64,000 nt of DNA from Acanthococcus lagerstroemiae (Eukaryota; Arthropoda; Insecta; Hemiptera; Eriococcidae). The notes under the pieces are model-generated. The model searched no databases, was not told the DNA's origin, and saw only the letters and a list, made by a program, of their open reading frames with translations. Every line of letters begins with the position of its first letter. Positions within the stretch are counted from its first letter, which is position 1. A program made the position numbers and the translations under genes. Shown piece after piece: positions 23,860 to 36,119 of this stretch. The stretch is from positions 55,574,122 through 55,638,121 of the forward strand of contig CM063108.1 of assembly GCA_031841125.1 (NCBI GenBank), in the 5' to 3' direction.

Positions 23860-25560
23860 ATTTGGTTATGTTTAGTTTACTCTTGAGTGAACAGATTCTC
23901 CCAAAAGAAGGGCTGGAAAGTTTTAGCAGCTTTGGATTTTCAAATTACCAAAGTATCGAAATCAGAGGTTCTTGGGTCGCTGATATCGAGATTTCTGATT
24001 TGACCCCAATTGAAATTCAACATTCAGAATTCATTGTGAAATAGGTAAATTATCCTTTTTTAACGGAAAGAAGTATTGAAGAGGGAGAATTAAGAATTTC
24101 TGGGTCGCTGATCCCGAATTTTTCATCAGATTTTGATCCGTATCCAATTTGAACCCCTCTGCTCATTCAGCTGAGAAATTTGAGTTTTGGTACACAAGTG
24201 TGTGTTAGATCAGCAGTCGGTTACGACATTTAAAATCAGCCACTCAAAAGCCCCATCTTCGATCCTTTATTCGAGTTTTCAAGAGCAAGTCAATTTTGTC
24301 CACCAAATGAAATTTAAATTTTGGGATTAAAAAGTTGGGTCGTGATAAGATATTCAAAATAGCTATTCGGGCCGTCCAGCGCTAGTATAGACTACTCTTA
24401 TCAGCGACCAAAAGTTGAAGTTTTTGACACGTGCAGTAAAATTTTGGAATCTAGGTATAAAAATAGTCTTAATCGAAAGAAAATTCTTTGTTCGAAAAAT
24501 TCTTTTCTCTTTAAATACTTTGAAAACGTCTTACTTTTTGAGATATTTCAATTTTAATGAGTATGTACATTAATGAGGGAAATGCATAGATTCATGTTTT
24601 CGTCCTTATCACTAGTGCTTGATTATAGGGCTCTCTGACGGATGGGCGGCCCGAATTCCCATAAAATAATTACTTCAATATGTACTTCATTTGACATGTT
24701 CTCATCCATCTGTTTCTTTTCTTTTGGAAGACAGAACATTCTTTCCCTCAGAAAAAACAGTAGACATCACTAAATTGAAATCCTATTCTGTCGCACCCCG
24801 GTCTAACTATTTGGTGAAAAATAAAGATGGGATATGTTTCGTTAAACACCCTGTATGAAGAAATTTGTAGTTCCTGGTTCATTGTTTCATTCTGTTGAAA
24901 AAAGTGTTCCGAAGTCACATTATGGTACTGGGTTTTTTCATACAGAAAATGAAAATTCTCGGTCATTGATCCATTTTGGGGTGAAAATGAGCTTTTATAC
25001 AAAATTTAAGATATATTTCGGATCATTTTCGAAATTCAGTCTAAGAGCACAGTTTTTTTTTTTTTTTTTTTTTTTTTAAATGAGTGTGAAAGGTCTCTCG
25101 ATATTAGCATTTGTGGTCTTCAAAAGACAATCACCTGTGAGAGTGAAAAGGGACTCGTGTTGAAATTTTAAGGTCTGATTCGAAATCAGCATGTAAATTT
25201 AGTCAGTGATCTCCCATAGATATGTATTGCTTGATTTTCGACATTTTGGGTCGTTAAACAGACCATTTTAGAGCAAAGAAAAGCACAAGTTGCAATTTTA
25301 AGATCGGATCCAGAATTGACGCACAAATATATCAAAATCTTGAAAAGGATCCCTACCACGTGTTCAAATTTATTCGTATAGATAGAAAAAATTACTTCCT
25401 TGTAAAAGGCCATATTCGGAATCTGTATGCTAGAAATTCACTCAGAAACTTCTTTAACCGATTTCTGCTTAGGCTAGAAAGTAACATGGTAACACTTTTT
25501 GTGACCTTTTCAGAGGCCATTTAAAAGAAAAATCCGGTTCCAGGGAAAACCAATTATTAA
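23860..25560. repeat. Word-rich degenerate repeat region (GGGTCGCTGAT family)
   Basis: TTGGGTCGCTGATATCGAG and TGGGTCGCTGATCCCGAAT occur about 145 bp apart. They are surrounded by loosely repeated phrases (GAATTCAAATTTTGAC-like, AAATTGAAATTC), and similar phrases return at 33.36-33.7 kb. A right-type end AAACACCCTG lies at about 24845. No clear termini and no coding frame. Confidence 0.45.
25053..25077 (+). repeat. 25-bp T run
   Basis: Uninterrupted poly-T. It could be the complement of a retroposon tail, but no element body is evident beside it. Confidence 0.85.
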
Positions 25561-26099
25561 TGTATTAGGAATCAGCGTGAAAATAGGTCAGGAAAAGTTG
25601 ATTTGTTTTTCGGTGAACTTTTCCTGTTGGACAGGGTCCGGATTCGTTGTAAAAAGTGCATGAAAGTTGGTCATAAAAAATGCATGTATTTCAATAATTT
25701 CAAGGCCAAAGTGCAACAAAATTATTTTGTTTATTATCATTTTCGGACATTAATTTATTTTTATCCCCAAGGCCGCTAGTTAATGCGGTATTACTTCGGA
25801 ATATTTGAACGCGTTTTTCTCTGAACATGGTTTTGTCCCGTTCGCCTTTTTCACAAAGAAGTTGTCAATATTATAGTTTGAACCATCTCCTCCCCTCCTC
25901 TTCCTTCGGAGTACTTACATCATTTTTTCGCCTTCTTAATGATGATTGAATGAGAAGATAAAACTTTACTGCCGACTGTTTTCTTATTCACGCTGAAAAT
26001 GAAAAACACCTTTTAAATCGCGATTTCAAATTTTTTCAATTCATTGGATTCTCGATTGAATGAGTTTTGGCTGAATTTTCTATGTTCATCGTAATATCA

Positions 26100-26470
26100 T
26101 CCAATTTTTCCGTCTATGTGGAAGGATGAGTAATTCTCAAGATCAAGCTTAAGACTTCGATCTTTCAACTTTTGTAGTTCTTTAAAGCTCTTCACGGCTT
26201 TTCCGAATTTCTCCAAATTCTTCTGTGTCTGACTTTTTTCAGGTTTGATTTTCGAAACTGATGAAAAGACATTTCAAGACGCTTACAGTTTTTCAAAACT
26301 CGTATGAAACTCTGACGACCGTGAAGCTAATAATTAAGACCTCAATGTTCATGTATGATCCTTCCAGACTTGTGTAAGACTCTAAGCTCTTATTCGAAAT
26401 TCGCTGACTTAACTTAGATGCATGCTGCCTCTTCAGGGAAGAAGTTCGCTGACATTACTACAGACTGGTA
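26100..26470. repeat. AAGACTT/GACTCT word region
   Basis: Short phrases (TTAAGACTTCGATC, AAGCTCTTCACGGC, CAAGACGCTTAC, CCAGACTTGTGTAAGACTC) recur loosely, as at 17.9-18.5 kb and 29.8-30.4 kb. No defined termini. Confidence 0.4.
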
Positions 26471-26479
26471 GTACGTCGA

Positions 26480-26571
26480 TTAACCCAGTAAAGGTGGCAT
26501 GGTGAGGGAATCCCCGCCCTCACCATGAAATAATTTATGTGCATTATTTTATGCCATCTTTAAAAGGTTAA
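26480..26571. mobile_element. 92-bp TTAA-flanked mini-MITE (piggyBac-like ends)
   Basis: TTAACCCAGTAAAGGTGGCA at the left is mirrored by the complement of TTAACCTTTTAAAGATGGCA at the right, a 20-bp imperfect inverted pair bounded by TTAA on both sides. An inner palindrome, GGTGAGGG...CCCTCACC, follows the left terminus. TTAA duplication with TTAACCC ends is the pattern of piggyBac elements (established); assigning this one is inference. Too short to code for anything. Confidence 0.72.
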
Positions 26572-27960
26572 GGAGCCAGGTCGCAGAAGTTCGTGCATAA
26601 TTTTTGAGCTGAACATTTTCTTCAACTCTGATACTTTCCGGATCTAATTTCTACGGGCTTTTACATCCGCTCGCTTTTCAAACGCTCGTCGTAAGAAGGT
26701 ATTCCATCGACTTATGCTCACTCCCCATCTCGAAAACCATGGTCCAAATCTCGTGAACAGTCACGAACTAACATTACCTAAATTTACCGATCACAAGAAT
26801 TCAGCACTGCTTTTTCTCTCGCTGCTACCCTGTTCCCTTAGTTGAAAATTGCTCCGCACGAATAATGAACCATCTTCCCGCATTTGAGATGAACTCTGTA
26901 GCAGTGTTCTTAAAATAACTAAAATGCAACAAGTTTCATTCAGACTCGCGCCATGTTCTAATTACTTGATTCGCATGATAAAAGAACTTCGTATTCATGT
27001 CAAGTGCAGTATCCTTGAAAGATAAATTGCGACCAGATTCCTTTCATGTCAACAAACTTGTAACGTCTAACGCAGCAGGGTTACGGCAACGACGCGGTCA
27101 GAATAATCCGAATAAATTGCGACGCGTATGTTCTGTAGAACGATCTGAAACCGTTCATACTTGAGCTGACCAATCAGACAAGTTCAGCGAGGGCGTCAGC
27201 GACTCTTCTCAGAGAGTTTGCCCGTAGACGAACATTTCGGGCGTCTGGGCTTCGAAGTCCGAGAATGAACATCGAGGAACCAAGAATGCGCCGGGTTGGA
27301 AGTTTTCAAACACAGCAGGTTCATTTCTGAGTGTTCTGTTGTGTATTCATAGCGGATTGGTATATTCAGTAGCATTAATGAAGGACTTTGGAAGATACTT
27401 TTGGCCCCCTCCCTCGTCTTACACGCCACGGTTTTCTAATTAGAGTCAAACTATTAGCACAAATGAGTTCACATACCTTTGAAACCTAAGAGTTGATACC
27501 CAGATTGTAGTCTTTGACACCTTCACTCTTGAGCCTCCTCCTTTTAAATGTCCCAATTTGCTAGTGAGGGTCTAATCATTAAAAATGCATGACGGAAACG
27601 ATGTCCATATTTGCATATCATGCAGTTTTGACCTCCAACCTCTTTCAGATGCTACAATCTGCAAAATCCAGTCAAACTGACAATAGTTGTGACTCTGAAC
27701 TTCTTTCTCTGGTACTATCTTAATTCGATCATTTATACGAGTAAAACCTCTCGATGGTCTTATTGAAGGCAAACGAATGCATCTCTACGTGTTTGACATC
27801 GAAGGATTTGGAAGGAGAAGATTTCAAGGATGGATAGGTGGCGCTGTAGAGAAATGGATCCGAAGGTTATAAGCACCCTTACTGATACAGAACTCAATGG
27901 CACCGAGAAATGTTGGAGATTTACGTTCTTCCATGAGGCCTGTATTGAATAGCTGTTTAG
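26572..27960. other. Noncoding, no gene seen
   Basis: Moderately AT-rich and apparently low-copy. The minus-strand frames at 27196-27429 and 27572-27772 show no recognised motif. Confidence 0.4.
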
Positions 27961-27969
27961 TCATTTTCA

Positions 27970-28212
27970 ACTAGAGATGGGCGAGATCATGATTTCAAAA
28001 TCATTTAAAAAATTGGAATCAAAAGATCACAGGAAATATCGTGATCTGTTTGATTTCAATCATGATTTTGTGATCTTTTTAATCTTAGATTATGATCTTG
28101 TGATCCTTTTGGTTTCAGATCATGATCTCAGGATCGTCTACAGGTTAGTGAAAAGATCACGATTATTCAGATCAGAAATTTAATGATCTTTTCTCGATCT
28201 AAGATCATATGA
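27970..28212. mobile_element. Word element with GATCATGAT word, one clear end
   Basis: Begins TAGAGATGGGCGAGATCATG. The words GATCATGAT, GATCACG, TGTGATC and AAGATCA recur at least ten times over about 240 bp. The architecture (G-rich terminus, then a private word) parallels the elements at 46046 and 62654, but no matching right terminus or target duplication was found. Noncoding. Confidence 0.55.
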
Positions 28213-28764
28213 GCTTGCTTGTGTCTGTTTTCAACCCACTTCGTCCTGTCTCCTTATGATGCATGTAGGGCAGTTGCAAAATAATGGTTTGTACATATTT
28301 TTCATGGAAAATCGAGCCGGGCTTCTTTTATTTGTACCATTTTTTCAGTTGTATAAACGTTTGTCGACTGGCTATCAGTTTTGGGGGCTATTTGATTCCT
28401 GAGGGGTGAAGCTCTGTCCCGGATTCTTAGACACTCATTATTAGCTCGCTAATTCTACGTACCCTTCCCTCTCTCCAAGCTGACTAGTTCACATATTTTT
28501 TTTCTTGCCTCCCTTCCCTCCATAAGTGCTGAAAATTCAAACTCTTCAATTTCGAATGGTCCCGTGTCTACTAATGACGCGGTCACCTTGAGGCAGCGAT
28601 TTGGATTCGATAGCTCTCATAGTCCATGGCGGTTCCGTAATAGAGGAGGAAGTTGGGACAAATAAAATTGGAGATGATCATTGATTCATAAGGTTTCGGA
28701 GTCGCTGAATTCAATTTTGTAAGTATATTTCGGATTCGACTCCTCGAAGTATCACCATAAGAGG

Positions 28765-29042
28765 CAGGGACGTACTGAAGAGTGTTTTTTTTGGAGGGGT
28801 GGGGGAGTAAAATTGTGAAAGTCACGACTGACTCAGTTCGGAATTCCCAGGTATCAATACAAAAAAAAAAAACCTTTTTACTTCTCCCGACTTCTGAACT
28901 CAATTCCCAAGTATCAAAGCAAAATAAAATTGTTGGATTTTTTCAACTCGCCTGACTGAAATGGTGAATTTTCCCAACTGCTAAGTGATAAATTCCTACG
29001 TGGGTGAGGAGGGTAAGGTACCTCCCTATCGGTACGTCCCTG
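28765..29042. mobile_element. CAGGGACGTAC hAT-like MITE, copy R1
   Basis: The left CAGGGACGTACTGAAGAG and right (complement of CAGGGACGTACCGATAGGGA) ends are inverted. The body carries ACTGACTCA, AATTCCCA.GTATCAA and CGCCTGACTGAAATGGT phrases shared with copies at 41053 and 54413. The flanks ATAAGAGG and ATAATGGG match 6 of 8, a decayed 8-bp duplication. Length 278 bp, noncoding. Confidence 0.85.
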
Positions 29043-30525
29043 ATAATGGGCTCAACTCAAAATAATTAGTTGTTCATAAGGCTTATAATAAAGGTCTATA
29101 AAAAAATTGTTGGTTAAAATTGTCAAATGACTGGAAGGCTGCGGCTTATGTGTGGCTTATCGATCTGAAGCTGTGGAGGAGTTTATTTTCTCTTATTGGA
29201 ACCGCCCTGGGAGAGGGCAGGGTATTTCTGCAACAACATGAATCCAATGAGAAGAAATCGAGGCACTTTCTTCTTTATAAATTGAGTTTTTGACTAAAAT
29301 TTGGAAATTGGTTCGAACAAATCAGTGGTTTTGGCTGAAATTTTGGCATCCATTGTTTTCTTGTGAATGTCAACAAAGTCGTCCCACTCGGTAGAAAAGT
29401 TTGAAATTCAATTTTTTTATCTTGCTTTATTTATGAGGTCGGTGTCGTGTAATGGCGAACTTTTTTATCCCACTATTAGTGAGGTCGATGTCGTGTAATG
29501 ATGAACTTTTTTTTCGCTTTCACATGTGCAGGGCAGTTTAGTAAAATTTGCAAGGTACTTTCCCTGTCGGATTTAGTGACAAGTAATTTAGACAAAGCCC
29601 TTTTTTCTTGTAATTGGCACTACTCGAAATTTTCGAAAGAATTAAAATCTGGGGTTAGTGGCGAATCAAGACGTAATCTTGGAAATGGCAATTCAGAACG
29701 AGTAGGAGATGAGTAGCTTTGACCATCTTTTTCGCTCAGTATTTGGTCAGTATTACACTCGCAGGGTGGTAACAGAGTGAGTTGTAGACGAATGCCAAAT
29801 AGTTGAAGTTTTCAACGCTTCCATGGAGCGGGGAACGGAATGTCCTTAAAAGACTGACTAAGCCCTTCAGTAGTTCTTTATGAAGCTGTTAGACTCTACC
29901 AAACTTGTTTGAGACTCACTACCGTTGCTCGGAACGTTTTTGTGAATGCCTCTCCTAAACTTGATTAGTGCTCTTCAAGACGTGACCAGACTTTAAATCT
30001 TTTCCATATTTGTTTAAACAGTTCGCTAAGACTTGCTGAAACTTCGAAACCCATTAAGACTTCCCTAAAATCGTTAAAATAAAGAACCTCAATAAGGCTC
30101 CTGTATTACACTTGCTAACTTTTCAAGCTTTGCTAAAGACGTTTTGTGGCCGCCCCTTGCTTTACTTAAGCATTTCAAGACTTGATTGAGACTTCTGAAA
30201 TGTCTGCCACGTGTAAGACATTTTGAGACTCCTTTATAATTCTTCGAGGTCCTTCCAAATTAGTTGAAGACCCGTTTAGGTTTCTTATGACACTGTCAGA
30301 CTTGGTAAGTACTTTTCAAGCCTGTTAAGAACTCTGTAAAGCTCCGCCGCTTGTACCAGCTCAAAATTTGTGAAATCTTTTTGCGACTCCTACACGCTAT
30401 TGAAGATTCGGTGAGCTTTTTCTATGCTAGTTGCCTATTTTTGAAGCTATTTCAATAGGAGTTTTTATTTTGTGTAAATGGTAGTGGCTTTATTGCCCAC
30501 CCCTTGAATCCGCGCTTGTTTGGGG
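29043..30525. other. Noncoding with AAGACTT/GACTC word repeats
   Basis: Two near-identical phrases, AGGTCG(A/G)TGTCGTGTAATG, occur near 29437 and 29481. From about 29850 to 30440 phrases such as TAGACTC, CAAACTTG, TCAAGACTT and GAGACTC recur loosely. A GGCGGATT-like hAT end (CTTGAATCCGCGCTTG) is near 30503. Confidence 0.45.
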
Positions 30526-30529
30526 TACC

Positions 30530-31690
30530 ATCGAATGAGGACGTTCTCATCATCATTAATCCGTCACTCATGTCTGAGTGTTGGTAACCAGTCTCTAACT
30601 ACGTCTACCATTTCTCTCTAGGCCTCCGTGCCCCCCACCTGTCTAGTGAGCTGGTGTATCGGTAGCCCCGTTGACTCTTCCATCTGGTCGGTCTACCTCT
30701 TCGAGGATCTCCCCCTCGAACTTTCTCCGCTCCATCAGCCTCTCCAGGTCGTCACCGGGTCCCGGGTCTTCTCGCGATGTGCCCGAAGAACTGGAGTATC
30801 CGGCGGTGGCTGGTGGACGATAGTCGGTCCCTCGCTGTTAATTCATTGAGTATCCACGCGTTGATTCTTTCCTCTGTCTGGGGCATTCGGAGCATTCGTG
30901 GATATATCCACATTTCCAATGCGCCTGTCCCTTTGCGATCGTCCGCTTTGATGGTCCATGTTTCACATCCGTACAGGAACACTGCAAATACCAGCGTTCT
31001 TAGTTGCTGCATCTTTGCATTCCTCGTTATTGACATTTCTCCCCATATTGGCGTGAGTTTCGCTGTGGCTTCTCCGGCGAGCATTATCCTTGTTCGTATT
31101 TTTGTTGAGCTGCCACCATTGCGTCCACGATTGAGCCGAGGTGCATAAAATGATCCACCTGTTCAAAGTCCCGAAGGGCATCCGAAGGCACCATTTTGCT
31201 GCCACTATCTGTTATCATAATCTTCGTTTTGCTTCTGTTCAGCGTAAGGTCACAGTCCTGGCTGTTCCTCTCATTTAGTGGAGGAGTTATTTCGCTTCAC
31301 CTTGTGATGTCGCATAGAAGGTGGTGTCCGCGAATCCGAGGTTGTTGATGGTGTGACCCTACTCGAACCCCTCAGTTTCAACTGTCTTGGCTTTTCCGCA
31401 TTATATATTCGCCATAGATGGTGTAAGAGGATTGGCGACAAAATACAGCCTTACACCTTCTGCTAATTTGAAGCTAGGAGTGTCTTCCCTGAAGTGTTTT
31501 AAGAGTTGCGATTGAGTTAACGTACAGATTCTGTATTAATGCAGTGCGATGTTTTGGGAGCCCATTTCCGTCAGCGACGTTCTAGTCTTCTCTAAAATGG
31601 CTGATGAGTTCTGATTTTGACAGCGTAGGACTGTTGTTCGCCGTCAAACTTTCGCGATTTTGTCATTGTTCCTTCCTCCACTTATCAACT
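30530..31690 (-). mobile_element. Decayed non-LTR retrotransposon, 3' half of the reverse transcriptase
   Basis: Read on minus, the order is: a region matching GVR..ILSP..FN (about 31440), INNLGFADTT (the palm motif, catalytic DD degraded, about 31340), a thumb-like LGSIVD stretch (about 31145), then MQQLRTLVFAVFLYGCETWT, RKGTGALEMW, ILNELTARDRLSST and RRILQFFGHIARR, ending near 30620. This C-terminal signature is typical of arthropod LINE ORF2 proteins. Several frameshifts and stops make it inactive. The clade is not assigned. The 3' end, with a TGATGATGA-like tail, is at about 30540. Confidence 0.85.
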
Positions 31691-31789
31691 GACATTTCAT
31701 CAGGTCATCTCTAGCGATTCCCTGTGTCAGCGTCGAAATTACGAGCTCGAAACTCATCATTTAACTGCGGAGAATCATACTTGTAACCA

Positions 31790-33200
31790 AGTTCCTGTCA
31801 GTACATAGCGATTGCCTTCTCAGAAAGCTCATATCCGTACAAACACGCCCACTCAGCTCGTACGATCCTCCTTTTTCGACTCGTTTCTACCCGAAACTCT
31901 TCTATTCCATACGAATGGTATCCAGAATCTGTGAAAAAGCACGTCCTGGTATCGTTTTTTTTTTTTTTTTTTGTTTTTTGTTTCGTGTGTGACTCGTGGC
32001 TACAATCTGCAGCAATCAGCGTATACATCGACGAATTGAACAGAGAACTCGATTTCGGGCTCAAAATGGATTCCGTTCTGGACGTCCACACACGGCTGTG
32101 TGGATGTTCGTGACCCTGTCGACCGGGACGTGTAATTATAGTCATTACCGCGGTTGTCCCGCACACTAGAATTGGTCGTCGCTGACAAGAAAAGAAGCTC
32201 GATAAACGTAATACATTTTAATGCCAACCCGGCGGTTTTTAATTTCTATTAACCCCGGACCATGTTAAGGGAGTGTGACCTGATCAACAGAATGCGGGAC
32301 GCGATACGTCAGATTAAATAAATAATATAAAAACACGAGCCCTTATGTCGGCGAAATCGCTTGCCCACAAATGGAGTCGCCGACGGTCGCGCCGATGATT
32401 AATGTACGTCGATAGGATCGACCATATGACGCGGGAAATTATTGTTTCGTTATCCATCATCGATTGTACAAAAACGTTGTCGAACAATTTGAGATGCTGT
32501 CGACACACCAGGCACAAACTAAGAGTATACGCGATCGGTACTAATAGCACCCGAAGCTGTATCTGGAATGATCTATCTACGCTCAGCTCGTGCGTATGTA
32601 CATCTCCATCTCCACATACGAGAGATCGCATGCATATATATCGACGTTCCACCTGAACTTGTGGAAAATCTGTTGACCGAATTAATGCACGAGCCGATTG
32701 CAACGTCCACCGAAAAAGGTTTCCTATAGTCACGATCGTTGCACGCTGAATCGTTGGTCAGCCACTCTCAATGGCGGAGAGCGCGGAAACAAAAAATGAA
32801 TGCCACCAAACTGATACACGATTTCCGATGTGTTCTCGTAATTAGTCGCACACGAGAAAGTACTTTCTTTTCTATCGGCTCTTGCAGAATACACGCGCCA
32901 GCGCAAATAAGATACTCCAGGCATGAGGCACTCGAAACGTCACCCGATCATTATTCAACGCGAGTAACGGTTGCTTATTTTCAATACAGTCATTTGAATA
33001 ATTATGGTTGCCGCATTATAAAAACGGTGCGTAAGTTGGCTGTGCGAGTTGTCCCGCGAAACGAGGACGTCGTAGTTTTGAGAACTGGTGGCTTCGCGAA
33101 TAGAAGTAAAGAGGACCGTGCTCGAGTAACCTTTGTTTTACTCTGTTAATCCAGTCAGTAAAGAAATGAACTCGGACAAAAAACACACGAAGTCGATTTA
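31790..33200. other. Large CpG-rich low-copy island
   Basis: About 1.4 kb of CG-rich sequence with almost no repeat words (except a T run at about 31955-31972), flanked by AT-rich repeat DNA. Both strands have overlapping open frames (up to 139 codons) whose translations are not protein-like. Candidate regulatory island or noncoding transcript of the surrounding locus. Confidence 0.4.
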
Positions 33201-33339
33201 TGGCATAAATGTGTTCAGGTCACCAACGTGATGAAGGTACAGAAAGTATCATCCCTCCCACCCGGACATCCGGTACCACGAGGTTAGATGCCTCCAAGTT
33301 TGTTTTTGTGTTCAGTATTCGTTGATTTTTTTTTAGTTT

Positions 33340-34080
33340 TGGGGCCCTCTTCCTGTAATTCAGTGCTGTATAGTTATAGCCAGAGGGATCGCTGATTTCA
33401 GATACTGTATCAGATTTTCGATCCGACACCGATTTCGGTTCAAACGTACAAATTTTAGACCTAAAATGGGCAAAACTGACTTTGCTTTAAAAATTGGAAC
33501 AAAATATCGAAATAGAAGTTTTTTTGAGAATATCTCATTGGATTCTTTATTCCACTCCGATTTCAACCATGAATTTAATTTTACCCTTTTAGGGCCCGAA
33601 TTTGATTTGGCTTCAAAAGTCAAGTAACATAACGAAGCAGGCTGGGTTTTTAGGGTTGTTGATCTCGAAAATGGCATTGGGCCCTCCTTCTCTAATACTG
33701 AACCCAGTTCTGAAGTTTTGTTCAAATTAATGTCAGAATCGAGTTTAGTAACTTTTTTAAACGTATAATATATTGATATTCTTATTATATTTCACGTAAA
33801 TGTTCCCTCTCTCGCTCGTATGTGGCCACGATTTTGAACGTTGAATGATTCTTAGACTTTTCAATTTTGAGGCCTCGTCCCCTCAGTTTTTAAGTGAATC
33901 GATTTTAAAGACTACGAAAACAAAGGAATAAATCATATTCATGTTGTTGGTATTGCACCATATTTTCGTTCTCCTTCCTCTCCTGTGGACCCCCAATCGG
34001 AATTTAAGATGAAACCGATTTCAAAAATGAATTCAGTGAGTTCAGAATACCCCTCGATGATACTTCAATTGCGTCATTCG
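33340..34080. repeat. GGGTCGCTGAT-type degenerate repeat region
   Basis: GAGGGATCGCTGATTTCAG, then TCAGATTTTCGATCCGAC, and later GGGTTGTTGATCTCGAAAAT share wording with 23.9-24.2 kb. Diffuse edges, noncoding. Confidence 0.4.
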
Positions 34081-34287
34081 CACAACTAAAAAGTCTACAA
34101 ATTCCTCTTGAAAATCCTCTCTAAGATCAATGAAGCACTGAAAGAACACAAATTAATTTCTATTGTAAAGGATGAAGGTAGCGAGTAGAAAAAATTTCAG
34201 GTATGGGTGTAGTGGAGTCGGGGGTCGTGTTCTTTTCTCTCTATTACCACATGTCTTTAAGTCGAAAATTCTATACTTTGTCTCGTA

Positions 34288-34390
34288 AGACCTGTCTGGA
34301 TGTCTGCCAGTCATGAAAAAGTCATGAATTCGATTGTATATTTAATTGATTTTCTCCTAAAAATCATGAATTCTCACCAAATTCTTGTGG
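34288..34390. mobile_element. Partial word element (AAAAAGTCATGAATTC)
   Basis: TGTCTGGATGTCTGCCAGTC leads into ATGAAAAAGTCATGAATTCG and later AAAATCATGAATTC. This is the skeleton of the CAGGGTGTCTAC elements, with the word CATGAA. Only the left end is recognisable. Confidence 0.45.
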
Positions 34391-34594
34391 AAAAAGTGAA
34401 AGTATTAAAAAAGTGAAAAATATTAAGTGTGAGCAGCAGCACAGCTTCCAATGGTCCAAATATTATTTTCAAAAATATGTTTACTTTTCAGTTTTCAGCT
34501 TCATTGCTGAAATACATTCATTAATATTATTTCATTTTCATTCTCTCACGGACAATAAGATGAATTCTTAGTGTACCTTTTCTTGAATTTATTA

Positions 34595-34720
34595 CAGGGT
34601 GGCCACTTTTCTGGAAATCCTGGAAGCCAGGGAATTTTGTGAGACCTGGAAAAATCAGAGGGAAGTCAGGGAATTTTGCCGAAAATTTTATGATGTGGAG
34701 GCATTGTTCAATTTTCTCTG
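34595..34720. mobile_element. Partial word element, D type (CAGGGTGGCCACTTT end)
   Basis: CAGGGTGGCCACTTTTCTGG is followed by CCAGGGAATTTTGTGAG and GGAAGTCAGGGAATTTTG, like elements D and D3. No right end was found within the next kilobase, so it is probably truncated. Confidence 0.6.
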
Positions 34721-35577
34721 TCAGACTAGATTCGGAAGCCACTTTCCTATGTTATTGTCTCTGTGCGAGATGAGGCAGATCGATAAGCCGCCAGGCAGTC
34801 AGCTTACCAGGAGACAAATTAATTGGACAGACAGACAAAGCAAAGTGCATGATTAAACAGTTAGGAGACTAAGACTCTTCATAGTCATTGAAAATTCGTG
34901 AAAAATCGAAGAAAATTAAAGAAATTGATGTAGAAATATTCGGAGTCAAAGTTCAAAATTTCACATTTTGTCATGTTAAAAATTTGAATGCTTTTATATT
35001 TTCATTTGTTCGATACCCCATGAATAAATTTCTTCTGAGACGATCAAAACTGAGGGTTTTTTCCTGAGAGGGACTGTATCGTTGAAAATACTGAAAAACT
35101 CTGAAATATGCAGCGGGGAAAGCACTGTCGCAATTTTTGCTACGTGGAAGGGAAAATTTCTAGGTGGGTTTTCTTGTTTTATAGCCACAAAATTAGATCT
35201 TATTGAAGAAGAATTTAAAAAAGAAGAAGAAAAAAAAACTTTGAAAGATATCCAATTGAATTTTAAGGCTTTAATTTGTCCCACGTTTTCTTATTGGGCA
35301 CCGGGAATAACTTTACTAACTGACAAACATATCTGAGCTAAAACCGTATGCGTTTCTTTCACTTTTAAATGCCAGATTTTCCAGCAGCATGATCAGCTAT
35401 TGATGGGAAAAAAGTAAAACTTTCTGAAAGTTTTCGATTTTTTGTTACCAAGCGCTGAGGCCGGTTTCACCACCTGAAAATGTGTGTGAGGGGAAAGAAA
35501 TTACCAATTTTTTTTTCCAATTTCAAATGCCTGTTTTTCCAACAAGACTAGTAGCTGTTGGAAGAAAAACAGTGTGA

Positions 35578-35690
35578 CACTCGGTGGAGCATATGGCGAT
35601 GCACGCATGCCAAAGTCGCTCTCCGGGTATCGTATTCCTGACCCCGAAAACTACCCTTTCGAGTATCGCGTCAGTGCCTAGAGGGACGCC
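35578..35690. repeat. Dispersed repeat V, copy 2 (uninterrupted)
   Basis: The same ordered phrases as 7090-7181 and 7461-7495, without the inserted word element. It supplies the empty site (TTTCGAGTATCGCGTCAGTG) for element B. Class unknown. Confidence 0.6.
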
Positions 35691-36119
35691 TTGAGGCTGG
35701 CCCGAGTCCCTCTTTCGTTCCTCCGCTTCGGATTTGCGCTGTTCTGCCTGGGCCACTGTAGGACACCCCTTACTAACAGAGGCAACGCTCGCCCAGCATT
35801 AACCTAGAATTCGGGTGCACCGCAGACGGACGCGCTCGCTTAAAGATCCGATTTTTTCCACATTTTTGGTATTGAGCTGTGGAGATGATCTACCAGTCGA
35901 CAAGAGAGTTTGTGTAGGGTCCCTCTTCTCGTTACAATGTCTACCTTTCGACTCGAAAGGCCAAAAGGCCATCACTTTCAAACCGAAGCTTGAAGTTTTT
36001 TTTTTGTCCACGTATCCAAAGGGGCCAGGAACTCCGGAGAGTAAGGGGTTTCTCCCTCATCCTGTCTGTTCTGCTTTGTAGTTGGTTCGGTGGGGTGGGG
36101 GGGGGGGCTAATAGCGAGG

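Noticed and set aside
31798..33149. Cluster of 60-139-codon frames on both strands as a gene
   Set aside because: Frames on the two strands mirror each other, none has motifs or a coherent exon structure, and CpG-rich noncoding DNA is the simpler reading.
34595..35340. Full-length word element starting CAGGGTGGCCACTTT
   Set aside because: No matching right end or TATTA duplication could be found downstream, so only a partial left end is reported.
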